The notes beneath the pieces were generated by a model. That model had not been told where the DNA came from. It saw nothing but the letters and a program-made list of their open reading frames with translations, and ran no database searches. A program made the translations under genes and the position numbers. This document shows, piece after piece, positions 43,398 through 51,301 of a stretch of DNA of 64,000 nt. Position 1 is the first letter of the stretch. Every line of letters begins with the position of its first letter. Location of the stretch: NCBI GenBank assembly GCA_035263125.1, contig DATFRP010000002.1, positions 1 to 64,000 of the forward strand. Direction: 5' to 3'. The stretch is from Gp6-AA40 sp035263125. GTDB lineage: Bacteria > Acidobacteriota > Vicinamibacteria > Vicinamibacterales > UBA2999.

Positions 43398-43606
43398 TTG
43401 CACCCGGATTCAACTGACCGGTTGCGGATTCAATTTTATACGGATCACCACCAATCGCACCGATCCGGCAGTCGGATCGCACTGACAACGTCAGAGATCT
43501 CGCAACCGCCCGCCGTCAGCCGGCTCGCACCAACCCGCGTCAGACGGGATCGCAACGACCCACGTCAGTCGGGATCGCACCGACAATCGTCAGAGGGATC
43601 GCACCC
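43398..43606. repeat. Degenerate array of GGATCGCACCGAC-CGTCAG units
   Basis: About seven units of 21-27 bases with the pattern ATCGCACCGAC-n-CGTCAGnCGGG run from 43455 to 43606. They are preceded by related GGATTCAACTGACCGG/GTTGAATCC words at 43383-43434. Spacing and sequence vary too much for a CRISPR. Isolated palindromic copies sit at 34564-34608. It fills the upstream region of pntAA and abuts the stop of the metallopeptidase gene. Confidence 0.75.
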
Positions 43607-43618
43607 GAGGCGAACCGC

Positions 43619-44464
43619 CTACGGTGCCCCGCTGTCCGTAAACGTGTTGCACGCATCGACACGCCCCGACTCGAGCCCGCGCTTGAGCCAGGCCACGCGC
43701 TGCGTCGACGATCCATGCGTGAACGATTCGGGGACGATGCGTCCCTGCGTCTGCCGCTGCAACGTGTCGTCGCCGATCGCAGCCGCCGCCCGCAATCCTT
43801 CTTCGGCATCCCCAGGGTCGAGCACGCCGCGCTTGGCCTCGTAATAGCCAAACACGCCGGCGTAACAGTCGGCCTGCAGTTCCTGTCGAACCGAGAGCGC
43901 GTTGCCCTCGCGCTCGCCGGTGCGTTGACGCGCAGCCTGGAGACGCTGTGAAATGCCGGTCAGCGTCTGCACGTGATGTCCGACTTCGTGGGCGACGACG
44001 TAGGCGCGCGCAAAATCGCCCGGCGCGCCGAAGCGCTCGTCCAGCTCCCTGAAGAACGACAGATCGAGATAGACCTTGCGATCGGCGGGGCAATAGAACG
44101 GTCCCATCGCAGACTGCCCGACACCGCATCCCGACTGCGTCGCATCATTGAAGAGCACGAGCGCCGGTCTCTCGTACATCCTGCCGGCCTGTGCGAACAG
44201 CTCCCCCCACGTGTCCTCGGTATCCTTCAGGACGACGCTCACGAACTTGTACTGGGGATCGTTGGGATCGGCTGTTTGATATTGACCGCCGTCGGTTGGT
44301 GGCTCGCCCGTGTCGATGATATCCGCCGGATTGCGACCGGTGAGTGCCGACACGAGCAACAGGAGGATGAGTCCTCCCAGTCCGCCACCGACCGCAAGTT
44401 GTCGCCCGCCCATGCCGCGGCGGTCTTCGATGTTGTCGCTGCCTGCCCGTCCTTCCCACTTCAT
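43619..44464 (-). CDS. ypfJ: Neutral zinc metallopeptidase (YpfJ/KPN_02809-like)
   Basis: A 281-residue membrane-anchored peptidase. One helix (about residues 22-42) follows the family start MKWEGRAGSDNIEDRRG. The zinc site is HEVGHH (His159, Glu160, His163) with a third ligand Glu195 in ELQADCYAG. Four Cys occur, including QSGCGVG, FYCPADRK and the C-terminal DACNTF. The catalytic part faces the periplasm. The family has no established substrate. ATG 44464 has GGAGAT 7 bases upstream. Divergent from the SDR gene. Confidence 0.94.
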   Translation of the reverse strand: MKWEGRAGSDNIEDRRGMGGRQLAVGGGLGGLILLLLVSALTGRNPADIIDTGEPPTDGGQYQTADPNDPQYKFVSVVLKDTEDTWGELFAQAGRMYERPALVLFNDATQSGCGVGQSAMGPFYCPADRKVYLDLSFFRELDERFGAPGDFARAYVVAHEVGHHVQTLTGISQRLQAARQRTGEREGNALSVRQELQADCYAGVFGYYEAKRGVLDPGDAEEGLRAAAAIGDDTLQRQTQGRIVPESFTHGSSTQRVAWLKRGLESGRVDACNTFTDSGAP

Positions 44465-44601
44465 GAGCCGGATCTCCCCGGGGACAGTCCATTATCGGAC
44501 TCTTTGAGGTCACTCCTGTAACGGTCGCTCCGTTGTCGCGACTGCGAACTCGCGGGCCAACCAACGGGCGGCCAGCTCTAGAAGTCGCTGATGCATACCA
44601 C

Positions 44602-44607
44602 TAGTAT
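44602..44607 (+). promoter_or_regulatory. Candidate -10 box (TAGTAT)
   Basis: TAGTAT ends 9 bases before the ATG of the SDR gene and no Shine-Dalgarno lies between, compatible with a leaderless or near-leaderless mRNA. Confidence 0.35.
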
Positions 44608-44616
44608 CCTTCAGTC

Positions 44617-45393
44617 ATGAATCTTGGATTGAAGGACCGCGTGGCCATCATCACCGGCTCGAGCAGAGGACTGGGTCTGGCGAGCGCGAAGTCTCTTGTT
44701 GAGCAGGAGTGCCGCGTCACGATCTGCGGACGAACTCAGGCGACGCTCGACGATGCGCGTCGTTCTCTCGTCGGCGTGGCTGGGCGCGACGATCGGGTAT
44801 TGGCGGTGAAGGCCGATGTCACCGCGGCCGAGGGCGTGGCTGACGTCGTCGATCAGACGATGACGAGGTTCGGCCGCATCGACGTGCTGGTCAACAACGT
44901 CGGCTTTGGTGGCGGAGCGGGATTGCTCGACACCTCGGATGCGGAGTGGCAGTCCGCGTTCGATCAGACGCTCGTGCCCGCGGTCCGCGCCTCGCGACTG
45001 GTCGTGCCTCACATGAAGGCAGGCGGCGGAGGCGCGATCATCATCGTCGCATCCATCTACGGGCGCGAGGCGGGGGGACGGATGACGTACAACGCGATCA
45101 AAGCTGCCGAGATCAGCCTCGCCAAAGCGCTGGCGCAGCAGCTGGCGTCGTCCAACATCCGCGTGAACAGCGTGTCGCCGGGATCGATTCTCTTCGAAGG
45201 CGGATCGTGGTGGAAACGTCAGCAGGCGGATCCCGTCGGGATCGGCGAGTTCGTCAAGCGCGAGCTGCCGTTCGGCCGCTTCGGCCGGCCCGAAGAAGTG
45301 GGCGACGTGGTCGCGTTCCTCGCGTCGCCTCGCGCGAGTTGGATCAGCGGCACGTCCATCGTCGTCGACGGCTGTCAGAGTCGCGCGTTTTAG
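44617..45393 (+). CDS. SDR-family oxidoreductase
   Basis: A 258-residue classical short-chain dehydrogenase/reductase. Cofactor loop TGSSRGLG (13-20), NNVG, catalytic Ser146 (VASIYG) and YNAIK (Tyr158, Lys162) are all intact, and SWISGTSIVVDGC is the usual C-terminal block. CGRT after strand 2 (Arg39) suggests NADP(H). The closest general type is 3-oxoacyl-ACP-reductase-like SDR; the substrate cannot be told. The gene stands alone, divergent from ypfJ, and is followed by REP-like hairpins. Confidence 0.9.
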   Translation: MNLGLKDRVAIITGSSRGLGLASAKSLVEQECRVTICGRTQATLDDARRSLVGVAGRDDRVLAVKADVTAAEGVADVVDQTMTRFGRIDVLVNNVGFGGGAGLLDTSDAEWQSAFDQTLVPAVRASRLVVPHMKAGGGGAIIIVASIYGREAGGRMTYNAIKAAEISLAKALAQQLASSNIRVNSVSPGSILFEGGSWWKRQQADPVGIGEFVKRELPFGRFGRPEEVGDVVAFLASPRASWISGTSIVVDGCQSRAF

Positions 45394-45424
45394 GGAACTT
45401 CATCTTGGGTCGCCCGCCATGTAC

Positions 45425-45514
45425 TCCGGGCTTATAAAACAAGCCCGGCCTACACCGTCCCCCAAGTACTTAGCGACAGTGTAGGCCGGGCCTGTTCTTC
45501 ACGGCCCGGCGTTC
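45425..45514. repeat. REP-like double hairpin (GTGTAGGCCGGG family), copy 2
   Basis: CCGGGCTTATAAAACAAGCCCGG and GTGTAGGCCGGGCCTG...CGGCCCGGCGTT, joined by the same ACACCGTCCC...TTAGCGACA linker as copy 1 at 2183-2270. It separates the convergent SDR and LigM-like genes and touches the stop codon of the latter. Confidence 0.88.
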
Positions 45515-46912
45515 TTAACGTGAGTCGGAGCGCCAACCTGCGCCGGCGTACTCCGAGCGTGCCACTTCGCTGTAGGGCACGGGGCTGACGATCGCGCGCA
45601 TCTCCATCTGCTCATGCCGCTCGACGGTGAGCTTGGCAGTCCCCCCGTTCTCCTCGCCCCACACGAAAGTCACTTCACTGCCGATGATCGCGTGCTCGGT
45701 GTCGAGAATCGCGAGCGTCAGCATCCGGCCTTCGTTGGCGCTGTAGCCCACCCAGGTCGAGATGCCGATTGTCCTGCCGTTCTTCGTGACCTTGTCGTAC
45801 GGGTGCATGGAATAGACGGCCGAAGGAAATTCGATGAACTTCGCTCGACGACCCTTCTGATACTGACTGCCGATCGCCTGCATCACATCGTTCGTGTCGA
45901 GCGCAAGCGTCACCTTCTTGCGATGCGGCCCCTTCGCGAGCTTCTCGAGCGCCTCGCGGCCGATGAAATCGTGATCGAACTTCACGTGCGGACCGTAGCC
46001 CAGGTCCCAGGGAGTCAGATAGTAGTCCTCGATCTTCGGCGAGTCGAAGCTGCCGCCGATCGACGCGTTCGCCTCGTAGCAATTGGCCGGGAGCCACTGT
46101 CGATACGGCTTCATCTCGCTGCCGGTATAGACAGCGGGCAGCGGCGAGGGAATCCACCCCGATTCGAGCGTGTTGGCCGAGTAGGCGCGGCCGCCCACCA
46201 GCCGAAGACCGAACTGCTCGCCGGCCTTGAAGATCGCCTCGCGCACGGCATCGCCTTCTGCGTACGGTCCGAACAGCTCGAAGCCGGGCTGCCCGGCCAT
46301 GCCGTGCCTGAGCAGGCGCACCGGCTTGCCCGCGATAGTGACGCGTCCCATGTTGAAGAACTTGAGCTCCGGAGGCCGCGTGCCCAGCACGTTCTCCATG
46401 ACGGCCATCGCGTTCGGGCCCTGGAGCTGAAAGCGGTAGGACTTGCGGTTGAACGGATCCGGGCGCGCGGCCGAGCGTTCGTCGAGCTCCACCTTGACGT
46501 CGTAGCCGCCGGTGGCCGCATGAAAGCGGATCCAATTCAGCACCGGAATGCGGCCGACGAGATTGAACTGATTCGGGCCCAGGGCGAACAGGATGACGTC
46601 GCCGATCACATGGCCGCTGTAGCTGCAGGGGACGAACTGCTTCGCCTTGTCAGTGACGAAACCGGTGAAGCTGTTGACGCCGAGACGCGTGAGGAGTTTC
46701 AGCGCGTCAGGTCCTTCCACCGCCAAGTCCGCCATGTGGTACGACTGATTGAAGAGGACGCAGGTCTTCTGCCAGGCCTGGGTTTCGTCTCGCCAATTGG
46801 TGTATTCAGGCGGCACCCCGGGATAGGCGTTGGGGCCGGTCTGCAGATTGCGCAGCAGTCTGACCGGGTCGCCCGCCGCTTGTAAAACGTCCTCGAGGCT
46901 CTTCTGACTCAT
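45515..46912 (-). CDS. ligM: LigM-like tetrahydrofolate-dependent aryl O-demethylase
   Basis: A 465-residue GcvT/aminomethyltransferase-fold protein. It resembles LigM (vanillate/3-O-methylgallate O-demethylase), which moves an aryl methyl group to tetrahydrofolate during lignin-derived aromatic breakdown. Blocks that recall LigM are YTNWRDETQAWQ, SYSGHVIGDVILF, LRHGMAGQPGFELFGPY, NTLESGWIPSPLPAVYTG and GYGPHVKFDHDFIGREALE. No signal peptide; cytosolic. ATG 46912 has GGGAGAG upstream. No ring-cleavage genes are adjacent, so another methylated substrate (DMSP/DmdA-like relatives share the fold) cannot be excluded. Confidence 0.82.
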   Translation of the reverse strand: MSQKSLEDVLQAAGDPVRLLRNLQTGPNAYPGVPPEYTNWRDETQAWQKTCVLFNQSYHMADLAVEGPDALKLLTRLGVNSFTGFVTDKAKQFVPCSYSGHVIGDVILFALGPNQFNLVGRIPVLNWIRFHAATGGYDVKVELDERSAARPDPFNRKSYRFQLQGPNAMAVMENVLGTRPPELKFFNMGRVTIAGKPVRLLRHGMAGQPGFELFGPYAEGDAVREAIFKAGEQFGLRLVGGRAYSANTLESGWIPSPLPAVYTGSEMKPYRQWLPANCYEANASIGGSFDSPKIEDYYLTPWDLGYGPHVKFDHDFIGREALEKLAKGPHRKKVTLALDTNDVMQAIGSQYQKGRRAKFIEFPSAVYSMHPYDKVTKNGRTIGISTWVGYSANEGRMLTLAILDTEHAIIGSEVTFVWGEENGGTAKLTVERHEQMEMRAIVSPVPYSEVARSEYAGAGWRSDSR

Positions 46913-47188
46913 CCGTTCTCTCCCTCTCGCGTCGTGTCGACGCCTTGCTCACTCTCGGCCGTTTCGCAGTGAGAAATGTATTTCAGCGGCCGCAACTCAT
47001 CATCATTGCCCAGTCGGCGCTCCGGCGCAAACGCCCATGACGACCACCTATCGACGTTGTGCTTCGACCACATCGTCGCGTGGTGCCGAGGCCACGCCGG
47101 CCCGGGGTCCACGGCGGACGTCCCCATCGCATCGACGCTACTGTTTGGTACTTCACTTGCTCATGCGAGAGCAGGTACAGACGCCGCC

Positions 47189-48370
47189 ATGCAGAAATCT
47201 TCATTCTGGGCGCTCGCGTTTTGTGTCGTTCTGGTCTGCGCGGGTTGTGACGAGAAGACTTCGTCGCCATCCTCTCCATCGCCTTCACCGTCGCCGTCGC
47301 CATCACCAGCGCCGTCGCCCGGTCCCGGCACGCTGACACTCACCGGAAAAGTCACCGCCACCCCCTTGGGGGAGTCAGTTGGCGACGTGCAGATCGAGGC
47401 TATGCACGGCGGCGATCCGACCGTGCTCGTGACCAGCGATAGTTCCGGCGCGTACACGCTCAAAGGCCTCGTCGCCCAGCAGTACGTGGTCCGTGCAACG
47501 AGAAATGGATACAACGTCCGCAATCAGGATGTGACGCTCGCGAGCGACATGCGGCTCGACATCGTCATGGCCCGCAACCAGGTTGCGGTCGCGGGTTCCC
47601 TGACGGAGGCGGCACCGTGTTCTGCTCGCATCGACGACGCACGCGTCGAGATCGTCGACGGTCCCGATGCGGGCAAATGGGTCTTGTCAGGTTCATCAGG
47701 GTACGCCCTCGCGGGCGTGTCGTGGGGATCGTTCCGGCTGCGCGCGTCGAAGTCGGGGTACAGCACGGTCGAAACGATGCTGAACGTGCCGCCGCCGATC
47801 GCGATCGACGGCGCGAGCGCCCGACAGAACTTCGAGCTGCAAGGCACCGCGCCTCGATTCTCGATGGTCGGTGACCTTCGCAACCGCATGGTCGAGAGAG
47901 GCGGCGCGGTGAACGGCGCGCTCGTGCAGATTGTTGGCGGGCCGAATGCGGGCCGCTCGGCTACCAGCGCGAACGGCTCGTATCAGTTTCAGAACCTCAT
48001 CGCGGGTGCGACGCCGCTGCGCGTCTCGCATCTGGACTATCTGACCGAGACGCAGGAGGGCGCAGGTGCTCGAGTGTGCGCGGACGGCGCGCGTTGGGAT
48101 ATTCGCCTGACACCGGTCAACGCCACCTTGAACGGCATCGTCTCCGATGCGCGGAGCGGCGGACCGGTGCAGGGCGCGCTCGTACAAATCCTCGATGGCG
48201 CGCCCTCGGGAAAATCCGCGGTGACCGACGGAAGTGGTGCCTATGCGATCGCCGGCATTTCCGGATCGTTTACCGTGCGTGTGTCGAAACAGGGCTACGT
48301 GACGGTGGAACGGATGATGACGACCGGCCCGTTCCTGGCCGGAAACTTTCAGCTGACCCCGGGTACGTAG
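47189..48370 (+). CDS. Lipoprotein with tandem carboxypeptidase-regulatory-like domains
   Basis: A 393-residue lipoprotein. The signal MQKSSFWALAFCVVLVCAGC ends at the lipobox Cys. A SPSPSP linker (about residues 26-46) follows, encoded by a CCGTCG-type microsatellite, then four beta-sandwich repeats of the CarboxypepD_reg kind (e.g. GSSGYALAGVSWGSFRLRAS, SANGSYQFQNLIAG, GSGAYAIAGISGSFTVRVS). Such domains bind ligands or serve as stalks on the cell surface. ATG 47189 was chosen because the longer frame (to 46976) is not signal-like. The upstream gap 46913-47188 holds only a weak GCTCATGCGAGAGC hairpin. Confidence 0.82.
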   Translation: MQKSSFWALAFCVVLVCAGCDEKTSSPSSPSPSPSPSPSPAPSPGPGTLTLTGKVTATPLGESVGDVQIEAMHGGDPTVLVTSDSSGAYTLKGLVAQQYVVRATRNGYNVRNQDVTLASDMRLDIVMARNQVAVAGSLTEAAPCSARIDDARVEIVDGPDAGKWVLSGSSGYALAGVSWGSFRLRASKSGYSTVETMLNVPPPIAIDGASARQNFELQGTAPRFSMVGDLRNRMVERGGAVNGALVQIVGGPNAGRSATSANGSYQFQNLIAGATPLRVSHLDYLTETQEGAGARVCADGARWDIRLTPVNATLNGIVSDARSGGPVQGALVQILDGAPSGKSAVTDGSGAYAIAGISGSFTVRVSKQGYVTVERMMTTGPFLAGNFQLTPGT

Positions 48371-48389
48371 TGTCCGGCTTCAGCCGGAC
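48366..48389. repeat. Single GTGTCCGGCTTCAGCC unit
   Basis: GTAGTGTCCGGCTTCAGCCGGAC overlaps the stop of the lipoprotein gene and ends at the stop of the convergent DsrE-like gene. It probably serves both as terminator. Confidence 0.75.
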
Positions 48390-48390
48390 C

Positions 48391-49092
48391 TTACCCGGCG
48401 TTTGCGAACGTGTATCCCCGTTCCTGCGCCCGATTGACAGCGACGATGCCGGCGGCGACGAGATGCGCGTTGCGAATCAGGTTCGACGCAAGCTCCTTGT
48501 AGATCTCGTCGGCGTTGCCTTTCGTCGCTGCAGCGATCGCGCCGGCGAATCGATGGGTTGCCATATCGCACACGGCAAAGTGCACACCACGTGCGATCAG
48601 TGAATCGAGCGTCACGCCGTTGTTCGGCAGCGCCGCGAGATGCGTCTGAGAATTGTAGACATTGGCCGACGGACGCATCTTCGTCTTCGGGTCATCGAAG
48701 CCGCCGGCGGCGTCTCCGATCGCCATCCCGTACTTTCTCCAGATCGGATCGGCATAGGCGAAGCACGTCGAGTTGTGGCGCGCGACGATCACGACTGCCG
48801 CGTCGGTGTTGCCAAGGCCGTAGCCGCTTTGATTGGCCGCGAAGAAGTTGTTGGCATAGAGCAGGCCGCTGCCGAAGCCACTGGGGCTCGTCGTGTCGAT
48901 GACGAAGCGATGGCTGCCCGGGATCTGGTCGAGCCAGTCGTCTTGAGCGTGACGACCCGGCTTCCACGCGCCAGCACCGGGTGACTGTGCACGTGCCGGC
49001 CGGTTGTTCAGCATCACGCCGCCGAATGCGGCCGCGCCTGCTGCGAACCGAGAGAGGAACGAACGTCGCTCGCGCAAAAGTGTGTTCGACAT
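48391..49092 (-). CDS. Tat-exported DsrE-like protein
   Basis: A 233-residue protein with a twin-arginine signal (RERRSFLSRFAAGAAAFGG, residues about 8-26). The C-terminal half resembles the DsrE/DsrF sulfur-relay fold: LIARGVHFAVCDMATHRF holds the single Cys at the family's reactive position, and NAHLVAAGIVAVNRAQERGYTF matches the terminal strand-helix. Such secreted DsrE-like proteins occur in Acidobacteriota; the function is unknown. ATG 49092 has GAGGAGTT unusually close; an in-frame TTG at 49104 is possible. Folding before export (Tat) suggests a bound cofactor or complex. Confidence 0.7.
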   Translation of the reverse strand: MSNTLLRERRSFLSRFAAGAAAFGGVMLNNRPARAQSPGAGAWKPGRHAQDDWLDQIPGSHRFVIDTTSPSGFGSGLLYANNFFAANQSGYGLGNTDAAVVIVARHNSTCFAYADPIWRKYGMAIGDAAGGFDDPKTKMRPSANVYNSQTHLAALPNNGVTLDSLIARGVHFAVCDMATHRFAGAIAAATKGNADEIYKELASNLIRNAHLVAAGIVAVNRAQERGYTFANAG

Positions 49093-49113
49093 AACTCCTC
49101 GCAACTCGGGATT

Positions 49114-49866
49114 CTACACGCTTCGCACTGCTTTCAAGGCGGCGGCGGCTGCGTTGGCCATGAACATGGTATCGACCCCGACAACGATCATCGTGAAGTG
49201 CTGATCGATATAGGACTGCACCGCCTCGGCGGTCACCCCGAAGATGCCGATCGGCAGTCCAGCCTCGGCGCAGGCCTCACGAACGCGCTCGATCGCTCCT
49301 TTGACCTCTGGATGATCGACCGCACCGGGTCGTCCGAGGCTGGCCGAGAGATCGTACGGTCCGATGAGCACGCCGTCGACGCCGTCGACGCGGACGATGT
49401 CGCGGATGTGCTCGACGGCATCACGATGCTCGGCCTGAACAATTACGGCGGTGTCGTCATTCGCGGTCGCCATGTATTCGCGCACGCTCAGTCCGTACCC
49501 GTGCGCTCGGGCGATGCCAAGGCCGCGCTGCCCGATTGGCGCGTACTTGGCCGCCTGCACGATTCGCTGGGCGTGGTCGACGGAATTCACCTGCGGCGCA
49601 ATGATGCCGGCGGCGCCGATGTCGAGCGCCTTCTTGATCGGTACCTCGTCGCCCACCGGAAGACGGATGACGCACGGTGTTGCACCTGCGCCCTGCAGCA
49701 GCGCCTGCATCTGAAACGGCTCGAGCGGCGCATGCTCGGCATCGATGAACAGCCAGTCGAAGCCGACGGCTGCCATGATCTCGGTGACTGCTGGCGTGTT
49801 GAGCGTGAGCAGGGGCGCGACGAGCCGCTCACCCGATCGAAGCCGTGCGCGGAACGATGGTGTCAT
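49114..49866 (-). CDS. HpcH/HpaI-family aldolase
   Basis: A 250-residue class II aldolase of the HpaI/RhmA/GarL type, which splits 4-hydroxy-2-oxo acids to pyruvate or a related ketoacid and an aldehyde using a divalent metal. Seen: PLLTLNTPAVTEIMA, FIDAEHAPLEPF (with the catalytic His), GIIAPQVNSVDHA, VIVQAEHRDAVEHI (metal Glu) and GPYDLSASLGRPG (metal Asp). Length is normal. Its ATG overlaps the stop of the permease gene by 4 bases, so it is the second gene of a two-gene operon. A catabolic role for sugar acids or aromatic side products is likely. Confidence 0.92.
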   Translation of the reverse strand: MTPSFRARLRSGERLVAPLLTLNTPAVTEIMAAVGFDWLFIDAEHAPLEPFQMQALLQGAGATPCVIRLPVGDEVPIKKALDIGAAGIIAPQVNSVDHAQRIVQAAKYAPIGQRGLGIARAHGYGLSVREYMATANDDTAVIVQAEHRDAVEHIRDIVRVDGVDGVLIGPYDLSASLGRPGAVDHPEVKGAIERVREACAEAGLPIGIFGVTAEAVQSYIDQHFTMIVVGVDTMFMANAAAAALKAVRSV

Positions 49867-51221
49867 GACGTCTGTCGTGTGCGTGAGGAGAACGCAAAGA
49901 AGTACACCGGAATGCCAGCGAGCACAATCCCGAATGTCACGCTGGTCCAGCGGGGATCGGCGACGATGGCGTTGCCGACGAGATAGACAACGCCGGCGAT
50001 GAAGATCGCCGGAAGCACAGGGTACGCCGGCACGCGGTACGGACGCGGCAGCGATGGACGCGTGCGGCGCAGCCGATAGAGCCCGGCCACGGCGAGGCCG
50101 TAGAACGGCCAGATCGACAACACGAACGTGTCGCTGAGCTGCTCGAAGCTGCGCGTCAGCACGAACACGATGCCGAGCGCCGCCGCGAGCGCGATCGCCA
50201 CGTAGGGCGTGTGATAACGGGGATGGACGCGAGCAAGCGGCTTGAACAACAGACCATCATTGGCCATCGCGTAGAAGATGCGAGGCGCAGTCAGCATGAT
50301 GCCGGTGAGTGTGCCGAGCGTCGAGAGCATGACGACGACGGAGATGAACGCAGTGCCGATCGGACCGACGAGCGTCTGCATCGTGTCGGCGGCGACCAGC
50401 GTCGAGTGCGACATCCGATCGATGCCGTTGACGTACAGATACGCGCCGTTCGCCGCCAGATAGATCGCGATGATCGCGAGCGTACCGCCGACGATCGCCC
50501 TCGGCAGCGTGCGGCCCGGCTCGTTGATCTCGCCGGCAGAAAACGCGACGTCCGCGAAGCCGTCGTAGGCGTAGAGCGCCGAGATCAGCGCCAGGCCGAA
50601 CAGCTTGGGATCGATCGCGGAAACCGGAGTCGCGGCAGCGATCGCCGGCGCAGGGGCCGGCGCAAGAATGACCGATGCGAGCACCAGAATCGCGAGCCCC
50701 CCGAACTTGGCCAGCGTTGAGGCGCCGGCAATTGCGGCGCCGAGCTGAACGCCGCGAATGTTGATCACGGTCGTGACCGCAATCGACGCTGCAGCGACGT
50801 AGTTGACCAGCTGACTTCCGGGCTCAGGGGTGACGCCGATCGAGCGCAGCAGGTACTCACTGAAGACGGTCGCCAGCGCCCCGACCGCCGATGCCCGGAT
50901 CAGCACCAGTTCGGACCAGCCAAACAGGAACCCGGCGAGCCGGCCCCAGCTCTCGCGCAAGAACACATACCAGCCACCAGTCTGTGGAAGGGTCGCGGCG
51001 AGCTCGGCGACCGACAGCGCGCCGCACAGCGAGATCAGGCCTCCCAGCAGCCAGACCGTCATCATCAACGTGGGGTCGGGTACGCGCGACGCGACGACCG
51101 CCGGCGTGCGGAAAATGCCGGAGCCGATCGTGATCCCGACGACCAGGCCCATCGCGGACCAGAAGCCGAGACGGCGCGTCAGCTGAGAGCTGCGCGCAGA
51201 TGTGGAGACCGGGGCGCTCAT
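49863..51221 (-). CDS. APC-family amino acid permease
   Basis: A 452-residue transporter with about twelve helices. The helix-1 unwound motif is GLVVGITIGSGIFRTPA. YVFLRESWGRLAGFLFGW and YAYDGFADVAFSAGEINEPGRTLPRA are typical of LAT-like amino acid/polyamine permeases. ATG 51221 starts directly at the first cytoplasmic tail; the longer frame to 51518 lies within the divergent kinase gene. It overlaps the HpaI aldolase gene by 4 bases. The substrate cannot be inferred. Confidence 0.93.
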   Translation of the reverse strand: MSAPVSTSARSSQLTRRLGFWSAMGLVVGITIGSGIFRTPAVVASRVPDPTLMMTVWLLGGLISLCGALSVAELAATLPQTGGWYVFLRESWGRLAGFLFGWSELVLIRASAVGALATVFSEYLLRSIGVTPEPGSQLVNYVAAASIAVTTVINIRGVQLGAAIAGASTLAKFGGLAILVLASVILAPAPAPAIAAATPVSAIDPKLFGLALISALYAYDGFADVAFSAGEINEPGRTLPRAIVGGTLAIIAIYLAANGAYLYVNGIDRMSHSTLVAADTMQTLVGPIGTAFISVVVMLSTLGTLTGIMLTAPRIFYAMANDGLLFKPLARVHPRYHTPYVAIALAAALGIVFVLTRSFEQLSDTFVLSIWPFYGLAVAGLYRLRRTRPSLPRPYRVPAYPVLPAIFIAGVVYLVGNAIVADPRWTSVTFGIVLAGIPVYFFAFSSRTRQTS

Positions 51222-51301
51222 CGGACGAGATAGCGTACGCCAACTACAATGAAGTCGGAGGGCAGACATCCCTGAGCGGGGATGAAGGCCCGCCCGATGC
51301 G

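Noticed and set aside
43398..43606. Possible CRISPR array
   Set aside because: Units vary in length (21-27) and sequence, there are no distinct spacers of constant size, no cas gene is in the window, and a palindromic copy exists elsewhere at 34564.
45614..46885. 423-codon plus-strand frame over the LigM-like gene
   Set aside because: Shadow; the minus-strand protein has many family blocks and a good Shine-Dalgarno.
46976..47188. 71-codon N-terminal extension of the regulatory-repeat lipoprotein
   Set aside because: It would bury the lipoprotein signal peptide at 47189 in the middle of the protein, and the extension has no domain or Shine-Dalgarno.
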